Positions 52,624 through 60,589 of a stretch of 64,000 nucleotides of DNA are shown one piece after another. Each line of letters begins with the position of its first letter. The stretch's first letter is position 1. Source of the stretch: Streptomyces xanthii (GTDB lineage: Bacteria; Actinomycetota; Actinomycetes; Streptomycetales; Streptomycetaceae); the NCBI RefSeq assembly GCF_014621695.1, contig NZ_CP061281.1:7254001-7318000 (forward strand). The letters run 5' to 3'. The notes under the pieces are model-generated. The model was given only the letters and a program-made list of their open reading frames with translations, did no database searches and had not been told where the DNA came from. A program made the position numbers and the translations under genes.

Positions 52624-52640
52624 ACGGGCTCCCCCTCGGC

Positions 52641-53003
52641 TCAGGCCTTCTTGACCACGCTCGACTTGAGCTGCATGGCCCCGAAGCCGTCGATCTTGCA
52701 GTCGATGTCGTGGCCGTCCACGGCGTCCGCGACCAGGCGGATGTTACGCACCTTGGTGCCGGCCTTGATCCCCGAGGGGCTGCCCTTGACCTTGAGGGCC
52801 TTGACGACGGTCACGGTGTCGCCGTCGGAGAGCACGTTGCCCACCGCGTCCTTGACGACGTGCTCGGCGTCGGCGCCGCCGGACGCGGCGTCGCCGGAGG
52901 CGGGGGACCACTCGTGGGCGCACTCGGGGCACACGAGCAGGGCGCCCATCTCGTAGGTGTAGGCACTGGAGCACTGGGGGCAGGGCGGAAGCGATTCAGT
53001 CAC
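52641..53003 (-). CDS. yjdM: YjdM/PhnA-like zinc-ribbon protein
   Basis: 120 residues from the GTG at 53003; no clear ribosome site. The zinc ribbon is [25 protein letters not shown] (four Cys). The PhnA C-terminal domain follows: [34 protein letters not shown] and [20 protein letters not shown]. coli YjdM was once called PhnA but is not needed for phosphonate use; its role is unknown. Divergent from the ArsR-SulP operon and sharing a promoter region with a palindromic operator. Confidence 0.9.
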   Translation of the reverse strand: MTESLPPCPQCSSAYTYEMGALLVCPECAHEWSPASGDAASGGADAEHVVKDAVGNVLSDGDTVTVVKALKVKGSPSGIKAGTKVRNIRLVADAVDGHDIDCKIDGFGAMQLKSSVVKKA

Positions 53004-53029
53004 CGGGGGAGTGTAGGTAGACAGTCGCG

Positions 53030-53051
53030 GAATTGCGAAATTATGCAATTC
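53030..53051. promoter_or_regulatory. ArsR-type operator GAATTGC-N8-GCAATTC
   Basis: Perfect 7-bp arms at 53030-53036 and 53045-53051 flank GAAATTAT. The AT-rich ATTGC...GCAAT pattern resembles SmtB/ArsR-family sites. It lies 27 bp upstream of yjdM and 93 bp upstream of the ArsR start, so it may control both directions. Confidence 0.65.
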
Positions 53052-53143
53052 GTTAGATGGTGAAGCGGTCGTCCCGGCGGGTCCGGGAACGACGGGAAGT
53101 CCGGGAGCTCGCGAAGTTCGGGAAGTTCGGGGAGGGGAGCCAC

Positions 53144-53485
53144 GTGTCGGTTCCGCTGTATCAGGCCAAGGCCGAGTTCTTCCGGATGCTCGGTCACCCC
53201 GTGCGGATACGGGTCCTCGAGCTCCTCCAGGACGGTCCGACACCGGTACGCGACCTGCTCGCCGCCATCGAGGTCGAGCCCGCCGCGCTGTCGCAGCAGC
53301 TCGCCGTGCTCCGCCGCTCCGGCATCGTCAGCTCCCGGCGCGAGGGCGCCACCGTCGTGTACGCGCTCGCCGGCGGCGACGTCGCCGACCTGATGCGGGC
53401 CGCCCGCCGGATCCTCACCGAGATGCTCGCGGGTCAGGGCGAACTCCTGGCCGAGCTGCAGGAGTCCGAGGTCGGTACCCGATGA
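53144..53485 (+). CDS. ArsR-family regulator (first of two)
   Basis: 113 residues from the GTG at 53144, with GGAGGGGAG four bases upstream. The winged HTH reads [52 protein letters not shown] and [18 protein letters not shown]. The metal-binding ELCVCDL motif of arsenic/zinc sensors is absent (the recognition-helix neighbour reads VRDLLAAI), so it probably senses something else. Its stop overlaps the SulP start (ATGA). A close paralogue ends the same gene cluster at 56604. Confidence 0.92.
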   Translation: MSVPLYQAKAEFFRMLGHPVRIRVLELLQDGPTPVRDLLAAIEVEPAALSQQLAVLRRSGIVSSRREGATVVYALAGGDVADLMRAARRILTEMLAGQGELLAELQESEVGTR

Positions 53486-55203
53486 CACCGACCCGTCGCG
53501 CCCGGTCCCTCGCGGACCGGGTCACCGCCCTGCTGCCGAACCGCGCCGACCTGGCCGACGTGCGCCGTGACCCGCGCCGCGACCTGCTCGCCGGGCTCAC
53601 CGTCGCCGTCGTCGCGCTGCCCCTCGCGCTCGGCTTCGGCGTCTCCTCCGGCCTCGGCGCGGAGGCGGGCCTCGCCACCGCCGTCGTCGCGGGCGCCCTC
53701 GCCGCCGTCTTCGGCGGATCGAATCTGCAGGTGTCCGGGCCGACCGGCGCCATGACCGTCGTCCTCGTGCCGATCGCCGCCCGCTACGGGCCCGGCGGGG
53801 TGCTCACCGTCGGCCTCGTCGCCGGACTGATCCTCGTCGCGCTCGCCGTGGCCCGCGCCGGCAAGTACATGAGCTACGTGCCCGCGCCGGTCGTCGAGGG
53901 CTTCACCCTCGGCATCGCGGGCGTCATCGCGCTCCAGCAGGTGCCGAACGCCCTGGGTGTCGCCAAGCCCGAGGGCGACCGCGTCCTCGTCGTGGCCCGG
54001 CGCGCCGTCGAGGAGTTCCTGCGCGCGCCGAACTGGACGGCCGTCGCCCTCGCGGCCGGCGTCGCCGTGCTGATGCTCGTCGGCACCCGGCTGCGGCCCA
54101 CCGTCCCCTTCTCCCTCGTCGCCGTCCTCGCCGCCACGCTCGTGGCCCAGCTCGCGCACCTCGACGCGGCCACCCCCATCGGCGAGCTGCCCTCCGGGCT
54201 GCCCGCCCCCTCGCTCGGCTTCCTCGACCTCGGCGCGCTCGGCACCCTGCTGCCCTCGGCGCTCGCCGTCGCCGCGCTCGCCGCCCTCGAATCCCTGCTG
54301 TCCGCGTCCGTCGCCGACGGCATGACGGTCGGACGGCGGCACGACCCCGACCGGGAACTGTTCGGGCAGGGCCTCGCGAACATCGCGGCGCCCCTGTTCG
54401 GCGGCGTCCCCGCGACCGGCGCCATCGCCCGCACCGCCGTCAACGTCCGCACCGGCGCCGGATCACGGCTCGCCGCGCTCACCCACGCCGCCGTCCTCGC
54501 CGTGATCGTCTTCGCGGCGGCGCCGCTCGTCTCGAAGATCCCGCTCGCGGCGCTCGCCGGAGTGCTGCTCGCCACCGCGATCCGCATGGTCGAGGTCGGC
54601 TCCCTGCGCGCCATGGCCCGGGCCACCCGCTCCGACGCCCTGATCCTCGTCCTGACCGCCGTCGCCACCCTCGCCCTCGACCTCGTCCACGCGGTCCTCA
54701 TCGGGCTCGCCGTCGCCGGACTGCTCGCCCTGCGCGCCATCGCGGGCCAGGCCAGGCTCGACGAGGTACCGCTCGACCGGGGCGACCACAGCGCCGAGGA
54801 ACACGCGCTGCTGGCCGAGCACATCGTGGCGTACCGGATCGACGGGCCGCTGTTCTTCGCCGCCGCCCACCGTTTCCTGCTGGAACTCGCCGAGGTCGCC
54901 GACGTGCGCGTCGTCGTCCTGCGCATGAGCCGGGTGACCACCATGGACGCGACCGGCGCGCTCGTCCTCAAGGACGCCGTCGAGAAGCTCGGCAGACGCG
55001 GCATCACCGTCCTCGCCTCCGGCATCAGACCCGCACACCGCCGCGTCCTGGAGTCCGTCGGCGCGCTGCCCCTGCTCCTGGGCGACGGCCACGAGTACGC
55101 GACGACGCCCGAGGCGATCGCCGCCGCCCGCGCCCACCTGGAGCACACCGGCGTCCTGCCCGGCCCGCGCGCGGCCGCCGTCGGCGAGGGGACGGCCCGA
55201 TGA
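53482..55203 (+). CDS. SulP-family anion transporter with C-terminal STAS domain
   Basis: 573 residues; the ATG overlaps the ArsR stop. About 11-12 membrane helices start at DLLAGLTVAVVALPLALGFG. The SulP signature region has GGSNLQVSGPTGAMTVVLVPI and LFGGVPATGAIARTAVNVRTGA. A cytoplasmic STAS domain (about 445-555) shows IVAYRIDGPLFFAAAHRF and VVVLRMSRVTTMDATGALVLKDAV. SulP proteins carry sulfate, bicarbonate or dicarboxylates. No carbonic anhydrase gene is adjacent, so bicarbonate is not specially supported. STAS domains in this family can bind regulatory partners, and two sigma-regulator-like genes follow in the same operon. Confidence 0.93.
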   Translation: MTPTRRARSLADRVTALLPNRADLADVRRDPRRDLLAGLTVAVVALPLALGFGVSSGLGAEAGLATAVVAGALAAVFGGSNLQVSGPTGAMTVVLVPIAARYGPGGVLTVGLVAGLILVALAVARAGKYMSYVPAPVVEGFTLGIAGVIALQQVPNALGVAKPEGDRVLVVARRAVEEFLRAPNWTAVALAAGVAVLMLVGTRLRPTVPFSLVAVLAATLVAQLAHLDAATPIGELPSGLPAPSLGFLDLGALGTLLPSALAVAALAALESLLSASVADGMTVGRRHDPDRELFGQGLANIAAPLFGGVPATGAIARTAVNVRTGAGSRLAALTHAAVLAVIVFAAAPLVSKIPLAALAGVLLATAIRMVEVGSLRAMARATRSDALILVLTAVATLALDLVHAVLIGLAVAGLLALRAIAGQARLDEVPLDRGDHSAEEHALLAEHIVAYRIDGPLFFAAAHRFLLELAEVADVRVVVLRMSRVTTMDATGALVLKDAVEKLGRRGITVLASGIRPAHRRVLESVGALPLLLGDGHEYATTPEAIAAARAHLEHTGVLPGPRAAAVGEGTAR

Positions 55204-55616
55204 GCACCGGACCGGGCGCGACACCGCGCATGGTCGAGGTCTCCGGCGCGGAGGCCCTGTGGCTCCTCGAAGGCAGCAGCCGGGGACGCCTCGTCTACGT
55301 CCGCCGGGACCAGGCCGTCGTCCGGCCCGCCCGGCACCTGTGGGGCACCGGTCGGCTGCTCGTGCGCGCGCCCGCCGCCGTCGGCGTCCTGCCCGGCGCC
55401 GTCTCGTACCACGTCGACGAGGTCGACGAGCGGACCGGAGAGGGCTGGACCGTCACCGTGACCGGCCCCGTCGACACCGTCACCGAGCCCCACGAGGCCG
55501 CCCACTACCGGCGCGTCCTGCCCGGCTGGGCGCACGGACCGCACGACGCGGTGCTCCGCGTCCGCCCGCAGACCGTCACCGGATTCCGGCTCACGGCCCC
55601 CGGAGCCGCCCGGTGA
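55200..55616 (+). CDS. PPOX-fold (pyridoxamine 5'-phosphate oxidase-like) protein
   Basis: 138 residues; the ATG overlaps the SulP stop (ATGA). The split-barrel flavin-binding pattern is visible: EALWLLEGSSRGRLVYVRRDQAVVRPARHL, VSYHVDEVDERTGEGWTVTVTGPVDTV and VLRVRPQTVTGFRL. Proteins of this class bind FMN or F420 and reduce or sense small molecules. Coupled translation with the transporter suggests a stoichiometric link. Function is unknown. Confidence 0.88.
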   Translation: MSTGPGATPRMVEVSGAEALWLLEGSSRGRLVYVRRDQAVVRPARHLWGTGRLLVRAPAAVGVLPGAVSYHVDEVDERTGEGWTVTVTGPVDTVTEPHEAAHYRRVLPGWAHGPHDAVLRVRPQTVTGFRLTAPGAAR

Positions 55617-56038
55617 ACACGCCGAACCGGTCCATGCCGCTGCGCCATGCCCTCACCGTGCCCGCCGAGGGCTCCGCCGTACGCCTCGCCCGCGAGACCG
55701 CGCAGATGGTCCTCGCCGAATGGGGCGTCAACCCGGGCCACCCCGCCGTCGACCCCGCCCTGCTGATACTCAGCGAGCTCGTCACCAACAGCGTCCGGCA
55801 CGCCGCGGCCCTCGCGCCGACCGTCACGGTCGTCTTCGCGGGCGGCGCCGACTGCCTCGCGTTCGGCGTCCACGACCGGCACCCCGACCGGCCCTCGCTG
55901 CACGAGGCCGCCGCCGGTTCACCCGGCGGCGGACTGGGCACCGTCATGGAGCTGACCCATGGACTGGGCGGCAGCGCCGTCGTCCGCGGCGACGCGGACG
56001 GCCAGGGCAAGAGCATCTGGATCACCCTGCCCCTGTGA
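55613..56038 (+). CDS. RsbW-like ATP-binding anti-sigma factor
   Basis: 141 residues from the GTG at 55613, overlapping the previous stop (GTGA). HATPase_c_2 features: LLILSELVTNSVRHA (N-box), FGVHDRHPDRPSLHEA (G1-like) and GGGLGTVMELTHGLGGSAVV (G2). These single-domain kinases bind and phosphorylate STAS antagonists and hold sigma factors. A STAS gene follows 61 bases later, so a kinase-antagonist pair is likely, here embedded in a transporter operon. Confidence 0.9.
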   Translation: MNTPNRSMPLRHALTVPAEGSAVRLARETAQMVLAEWGVNPGHPAVDPALLILSELVTNSVRHAAALAPTVTVVFAGGADCLAFGVHDRHPDRPSLHEAAAGSPGGGLGTVMELTHGLGGSAVVRGDADGQGKSIWITLPL

Positions 56039-56099
56039 CGCGACGCGCGCACCGGGGCCCGCCGTCGCGGCGGCGTACGAAAGGCAGTGGACGAGGACC

Positions 56100-56492
56100 A
56101 TGACCATCGAATGGCGTTACCGCATCGAGCAGGACCTGGGCATCCTCTCCGTGTCCGGACACCTCGGCCCGGAGGCCGCCCACCGGTTCACCGGCGCCGT
56201 CGGCTGGGTCGTGGCACGCGGCTCCGGGCCCGTCGTCGTCGACCTGACGGAGCTGCGCGGCTGGTCCACCGAGGGGCAGCTGGCCATCGTCGCGGCCGCC
56301 CGCCGGCTCGCCGACTGCGGCCGGGCCATGGAGCTCGCGGCGATCCCGGCGGACGGCTCCCTCGTCCCGAGCGGAGACTGCCCCGCCATTCCCGTGCACT
56401 GCGACCTGCACGCCGCGCTCGCCGCGCACGCGCCCCGCGACGGCGGCGCCGACGAGCCGCACGAGTGGCGCACCGAGGGCTGGGCCGGCTGA
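56100..56492 (+). CDS. STAS-like protein, probable partner of the upstream kinase
   Basis: 130 residues from the ATG at 56100, with CGAGGA two bases upstream. The STAS-type core is LGILSVSGHLGPEAAHRFTGAV and GPVVVDLTELRGWSTEGQLAIVAAARRL, where the Ser/Thr after Trp lies at the usual phospho-site. The second half is shorter and more divergent than the STAS antagonist at 37776. Likely binds the RsbW-like protein encoded just before it. Confidence 0.82.
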   Translation: MTIEWRYRIEQDLGILSVSGHLGPEAAHRFTGAVGWVVARGSGPVVVDLTELRGWSTEGQLAIVAAARRLADCGRAMELAAIPADGSLVPSGDCPAIPVHCDLHAALAAHAPRDGGADEPHEWRTEGWAG

Positions 56493-56603
56493 CGCGCCCC
56501 GAGGCACCGGGGGGCCGGTCCACGCGGCCGCCGCGACGCGCGAAGATAGGCCCATGGTGACGATTTCTGGGCGCGGGGACCGCGGCAGCCGGGGGCGCCG
56601 GCG

Positions 56604-56954
56604 ATGAGCACACCCCTGTACCAACTCAAGGCCGAGTTCTTCAAGACGCTCGGCCACCCGGCACGCATCCGGGTCCTCGAGCTGCTGAGCGAGCGCGAGC
56701 ACGCGGTCGCCGAGATGCTCCCCGAGGTGGGCATCGAGCCCGCCCACCTCTCCCAGCAGCTCGCGGTGCTGCGCCGGGCGAACCTCGTGGTGACCCGCAA
56801 GGAGGGCTCGAACGTCTACTACTCCCTGACCAGCCCTCACGTGGCCGAACTGCTCCGGGTCGCCCGCACCATCCTCTCCGGCGTCCTCAGCAACCAGGCC
56901 GAGCTGCTCGCCGACCTGCGCTCGTCACCGGGCGAGCGGGGACGGTCCGCCTAG
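56604..56954 (+). CDS. ArsR-family regulator (second of two)
   Basis: 116 residues. It is clearly a paralogue of the regulator at 53144: [27 protein letters not shown] against [27 protein letters not shown], and [15 protein letters not shown] against [15 protein letters not shown]. The metal-site motif is again absent (VAEMLPEV). It lies 111 bases after the STAS gene, in the same direction. The two may bind the same operators or have diverged to sense different signals. Confidence 0.9.
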   Translation: MSTPLYQLKAEFFKTLGHPARIRVLELLSEREHAVAEMLPEVGIEPAHLSQQLAVLRRANLVVTRKEGSNVYYSLTSPHVAELLRVARTILSGVLSNQAELLADLRSSPGERGRSA

Positions 56955-56980
56955 CCGGACGCGTCCCCGGCGCCGGCGGC

Positions 56981-57442
56981 TCAGGAGGGGGCGCCGAGCC
57001 CCGCCGCCACGGCGGTCAGCCGGCCCGTCGCGTGCGCCACCCCGAGCCCGTCCATGTAGTCACGCACGTGGACGATCAGGCCGTCGCGGACCCGGATCAC
57101 GAGCAGACCGGGGAAGTCGAAGGACCGGCCGGTCGTGGCGAAGGTCCCCGAGACGATCTGCTCGACGACGAGCACCTCCCCGTCGGCACCCTCGTGCACG
57201 GCGACCTCACGGATCTCCCGCGGCCGGGCCGGGCTCGCACCCCAGGCCGCCCGGTAGCCCGCGCGAACTTCCTCGCGTCCCTCGTAGCGCTCGGGCATAC
57301 CGGGGAAGAGGAACGGGAACTCGTGGACGGCGTCGACCGCGTACAGGTCGGCGAGGTCGTCCGCGGACAGGTCGAGCATGGCCTGCCGGTAGCGGGCCAG
57401 GACCTCACGAGGGCCGAGAGCGGACGGGCTGGTGTCGGGCAT
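56981..57442 (-). CDS. SnoaL-like/NTF2-fold protein
   Basis: 153 residues from the ATG at 57442, with GGGAG nine bases upstream. The cone-fold pattern is clear: VLARYRQAMLDLSADDLADLYAVDAVHEFPFLFPGMPERYEGREEVRAGYRAAW, then VSGTFATTGRSFDFPGLLVIRVRDGLIVHVRDYMDGLGV. The family includes polyketide cyclases, ketosteroid isomerases and many unassigned enzymes. It may be co-transcribed with the comB-like gene 44 bases upstream on the same strand. Confidence 0.88.
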   Translation of the reverse strand: MPDTSPSALGPREVLARYRQAMLDLSADDLADLYAVDAVHEFPFLFPGMPERYEGREEVRAGYRAAWGASPARPREIREVAVHEGADGEVLVVEQIVSGTFATTGRSFDFPGLLVIRVRDGLIVHVRDYMDGLGVAHATGRLTAVAAGLGAPS

Positions 57443-57486
57443 GACGCGGAACTCCCTTTCAAGGGCGGGGAACGACGGTCGGGAAC

Positions 57487-58260
57487 TCAAGGGGCGCTGA
57501 CGCGAGGGACGGGGGCCTCGTCCGTGAACGCGCCGTCGACCAGGACCGGTACGACCGGCGCCGTGTCGGCCTCCGTCGCGATCTCCACGTCCTCGCGGAA
57601 CCCGTAGCCGTACAGCTCGTGCGCGGACGGGCAGTCGGCGACCGCCGCGCGGACGTCGGGGGTGCGGAGGAAGGCGTCCCGGGCCCGGACCGCGGACGGG
57701 GCCGGGCGGACGGCCTCGAGCGCGGCGACGGTGGCGCCCGCGCCGAGCAGATCCTCCTCGGCGAGCCGGAGCGTGCCGTCGGCCGCGCGCTCGCCGGCCG
57801 CGATCACCGCGACCGGCCGCTCCGGAGTGCCGAGGCCCTCGGCGGTCAGCCGGCGGCCGACCGCCGACGCGTTGCGCAGGCACGAGGCGACCACGAGGGT
57901 CCCGGCAGCGGCGGCGGCCGCGACGGTCGAGCCGTTGGGGGACGGGAGCACGAGCCGCGGGGTGAAGGGTGCGCGGCGCAGTGACGCGGGGGACAGCGAC
58001 CACGGGGTGCCGGGGCCGAGCGCGCTCCGCCCGACGGCCAGGCGGGCCCCGACCCGCTCCGCGAACTCCGCCGCGCCCGCGTCCCGCCACCGGTAGGGGT
58101 ACGCGCGGGTCCCCGCCGCCACGGCGACGGTCACCGCCGTCGTGAACGACAGCACGTCGACGACGACCAGGCAGACGACGCGCGGGGCGAGGCGGGCCGC
58201 GCCGGCCGGGCCCCACGCGACGTACACGCCGTGCCCGGCCGGTTCGGACTCAGCGGGCAT
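57487..58260 (-). CDS. comB: ComB-like 2-phosphosulfolactate phosphatase
   Basis: 257 residues. VVCLVVVDVLSFTTAVTVAVAAGTRAYPY at the N-terminus, LVLPSPNGSTVA in the middle and HELYGYGFREDVEIATEADT near the end match the ComB family, which in methanogens removes phosphate from 2-phosphosulfolactate in coenzyme M synthesis. Actinobacteria lack that pathway and no comA/comC gene is near, so the reaction here is probably different. Its start overlaps the end of a small upstream ORF by 11 bases. Confidence 0.87.
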   Translation of the reverse strand: MPAESEPAGHGVYVAWGPAGAARLAPRVVCLVVVDVLSFTTAVTVAVAAGTRAYPYRWRDAGAAEFAERVGARLAVGRSALGPGTPWSLSPASLRRAPFTPRLVLPSPNGSTVAAAAAAGTLVVASCLRNASAVGRRLTAEGLGTPERPVAVIAAGERAADGTLRLAEEDLLGAGATVAALEAVRPAPSAVRARDAFLRTPDVRAAVADCPSAHELYGYGFREDVEIATEADTAPVVPVLVDGAFTDEAPVPRVSAP

Positions 58261-58471
58261 GGCGGGGGTGACTGCGGGCCGTGCGCTCGTTGCCCCTGCG
58301 GTAGTTGCCGGTCCAGCGGGCCATCACGAGCTGCGGATCCCCGCTCTCGGCCTCGCGCACGAATCGCGCGGCCCGGTCCCCGCGCAGCACGGTCGCCGTG
58401 CGGTGGTGGTGCGTGATGCGTACGGTGCCGTCGGCCCGTTCCTCGTACGCGAAACCCTGCGGTGCGGCCAT
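58250..58471 (-). CDS. Small hypothetical protein upstream of comB
   Basis: 73 residues. Basic, with FAYEERADGTVRITHHHRTATVLRGDRAARFV and LVMARWTGNYRRGNER. Its stop lies inside the start of the comB-like gene, an 11-base overlap that suggests coupled translation. Similar short proteins are found alone in many streptomycetes. Function unknown; the Arg/His-rich surface could bind nucleic acid. Confidence 0.72.
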   Translation of the reverse strand: MAAPQGFAYEERADGTVRITHHHRTATVLRGDRAARFVREAESGDPQLVMARWTGNYRRGNERTARSHPRHAR

Positions 58472-58534
58472 GCCTCGGGACCCCCCTTGTCGCGGAGTTC
58501 CATGGTGCCGGGCCCGTGCGCGGGGCGCGAGCCG

Positions 58535-60589
58535 TTATCCGGTGCGCGGGGAGGAGGGGACGATCAGGGCGTCGACGGCCAGGGCGCCCGTCGCCGCCAC
58601 GCGGACCGGGTTGAGCTCGATCTCGGCGAGTTCGGGGCGGGCCGCGAGCAGCCGGGAGACCGTGACGATCACCTCGGCGAGCGCCGTGACGTCGAGAGGC
58701 GGCGCGCCGCGCCACCCGTCGAGCAGCGGAGCGACGCGCAGCCGCCGCAGCATGGCCCGCGCCGTCGCCGCCGTGCACGGGGCCAGTTCGAGCGCCAGAT
58801 CCGGGTCGAGCTCGGCCCGGACCCCACCCGCACCCACGACCACGACGGGTCCGAACGACGGATCCCGCCGCGCGGCCACGAGCAGCTCCACCACTCCGGG
58901 GCGCGGGTCCATCTCCTCCACGACGAACCGGTGCTGGCCCAGCCGTTCCACCATGTCGGCGTGGGCGGCGGCGAGTTCGTCCGCGGTGCGCAGCCCGAGG
59001 ACGACACCCTGCTGCTCCGTCTTGTGCTCCAGCCAGTCCGCCTTGAGGACGAACGGCGCGGTGAGGCCGGCGACGAGCGGGCGCGGGTCCGTGACTCCCG
59101 GGGCCAGTACGACGGCCCGGGGAAAGGCCACACCGGCGGCGCGCAGCAGTTCACGCGCCGCCCCGTACCCGCGGCCGCCGGCGCCGGCCGTCACGTCCAC
59201 GCCCGCCGGTTCCGTACGCGGCGCCCGGCGCAGTGGCGCTTCTGCCAGGCGCCCTGCCGTCGCCACCGCCCGGAGCGCCCCCTCGACGTCCCGGTACGTG
59301 GGCACGCCCGCGTCCCGCAACTCCCCGATGGTGTCCGTGTCTTCGGCCATCGAGTGCACCACGACCGGCACCCGGTGCTCGGCGGCCACGGCGCCGAGTT
59401 CGCGTGCGGCGGCGGACTCCGCCGGCTGCTGCGCGGGGATGTCCCGGCCGTAACTGCCGAAGTAGCCGCTGAGGACGACGGCGTCCGCGACGCCGGCCGC
59501 GGCGGCCGCCGTCACCGTGGAGGCGTACGTGGTGAGGTCCTGCTCGCCGGCGCCCGCGAGGTCCACCGGGTTGGTGACGGCGGACTGGGACGGCAGGCGC
59601 CGGGCCAGGTGGTGCCTCAGCGCCGGAGGGAAGGGGGTCACGTCGAGGCCGAGCCGGGCCGCCGTGTCCGCCGCGACCGCGGCCTGACCGCCGCTGTCCG
59701 CCACGATCGCGACGCGCGGCCCGCGCACCGGCCGGGAGCGCATCAACAGCTGTGCGGTGTCCGCGAGTTGGGCCGGGGTGTCGACGCGGACCGCGCCCAC
59801 CGCGCGGCACGCGGCGTCCACGACGTCGACGCCGGAGGTCATCGAGCCGGTGTGGGACAGGGCCGTGCGTCGCGCGGCGCCGCTGGCGCCCACGGTGAGG
59901 ACCAGGACGTGCTTGCCCGCGCGCCGCAGCCGGTCGAGCGTGCCGAGCAGCCGCTCGCCGTCCCCGAAGCTCTCCAGGTAGAGGGCGACGACCCGGGTGG
60001 CCGCGTGGTCGGCGAGGTCGTCGAGGACCTCCGCCGCCGTCACGTCGAGCTGACTGCCGACGGACACGAACCGGGACACCCCGATTCGCGCCGACGCCGC
60101 CGCCCCGGCGATCTCCAGGCCCAGTTGCCCGCTCTGCGACACCACCGCGAGGCCGCCCGGCGTGAACGAGCCCCACGCCAGGCACAGTTCGGCCGCCGCG
60201 TCGTACACACCCAGGCAGTTGGGTCCGAGCAGCCGGGTCGACGGCCCGGCCGCGACCGTCGCCGCCAGGCCCGCCTCGTCCGGGACGCCCGCGGTGATCG
60301 CGAGCAGGCCCGGCACCCCGAGGCCGGTGGCCCGCGCGACGCCGTCGGCCAGCGCCGCCGCCGGGACCGCGAAGGCGACCAGCTCGGGCACCTCGGGCAG
60401 CGCGTCCAGGTCGCGGTGACAGGGGCGGCTGAGCACCTCGCCGCCCCGCGCGTTCACGAGGTGCACCCGCCGCCGGTGCCGGCCCGTGAGCGCCCCGCGG
60501 GCCAGCCAGTGCCCCCACTTCTCGGGCCGGTCGCTCGCGCCCACGACCGCCACGGAGCGCGGGTCGCGGAACACGCCGAGGCCGCTCAC
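58535..60589 (-). CDS. NDP-forming acyl-CoA synthetase (acetate-CoA ligase family)
   Basis: 684 residues from the GTG at 60589, overlapping the acyl-CoA dehydrogenase stop (GTGA). CoA-binding domain: RSVAVVGASDRPEKWG. Succinyl-CoA synthetase-like flavodoxin domain: GPNCLGVYDAA and LAVVSQSGQLGLEIAG, with the phospho-His in TALSHTGSMTSG. C-terminal ATP-grasp_5 domain: PFVLKADWLEHKTEQQGVVLGL, VGAGGVRAELDPDLALELAP and EIELNPVRV. It makes or uses an acyl-CoA with ATP/ADP. With the dehydrogenase and the permease it probably activates an acid from amine degradation. Confidence 0.92.
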   Translation of the reverse strand: MSGLGVFRDPRSVAVVGASDRPEKWGHWLARGALTGRHRRRVHLVNARGGEVLSRPCHRDLDALPEVPELVAFAVPAAALADGVARATGLGVPGLLAITAGVPDEAGLAATVAAGPSTRLLGPNCLGVYDAAAELCLAWGSFTPGGLAVVSQSGQLGLEIAGAAASARIGVSRFVSVGSQLDVTAAEVLDDLADHAATRVVALYLESFGDGERLLGTLDRLRRAGKHVLVLTVGASGAARRTALSHTGSMTSGVDVVDAACRAVGAVRVDTPAQLADTAQLLMRSRPVRGPRVAIVADSGGQAAVAADTAARLGLDVTPFPPALRHHLARRLPSQSAVTNPVDLAGAGEQDLTTYASTVTAAAAAGVADAVVLSGYFGSYGRDIPAQQPAESAAARELGAVAAEHRVPVVVHSMAEDTDTIGELRDAGVPTYRDVEGALRAVATAGRLAEAPLRRAPRTEPAGVDVTAGAGGRGYGAARELLRAAGVAFPRAVVLAPGVTDPRPLVAGLTAPFVLKADWLEHKTEQQGVVLGLRTADELAAAHADMVERLGQHRFVVEEMDPRPGVVELLVAARRDPSFGPVVVVGAGGVRAELDPDLALELAPCTAATARAMLRRLRVAPLLDGWRGAPPLDVTALAEVIVTVSRLLAARPELAEIELNPVRVAATGALAVDALIVPSSPRTG

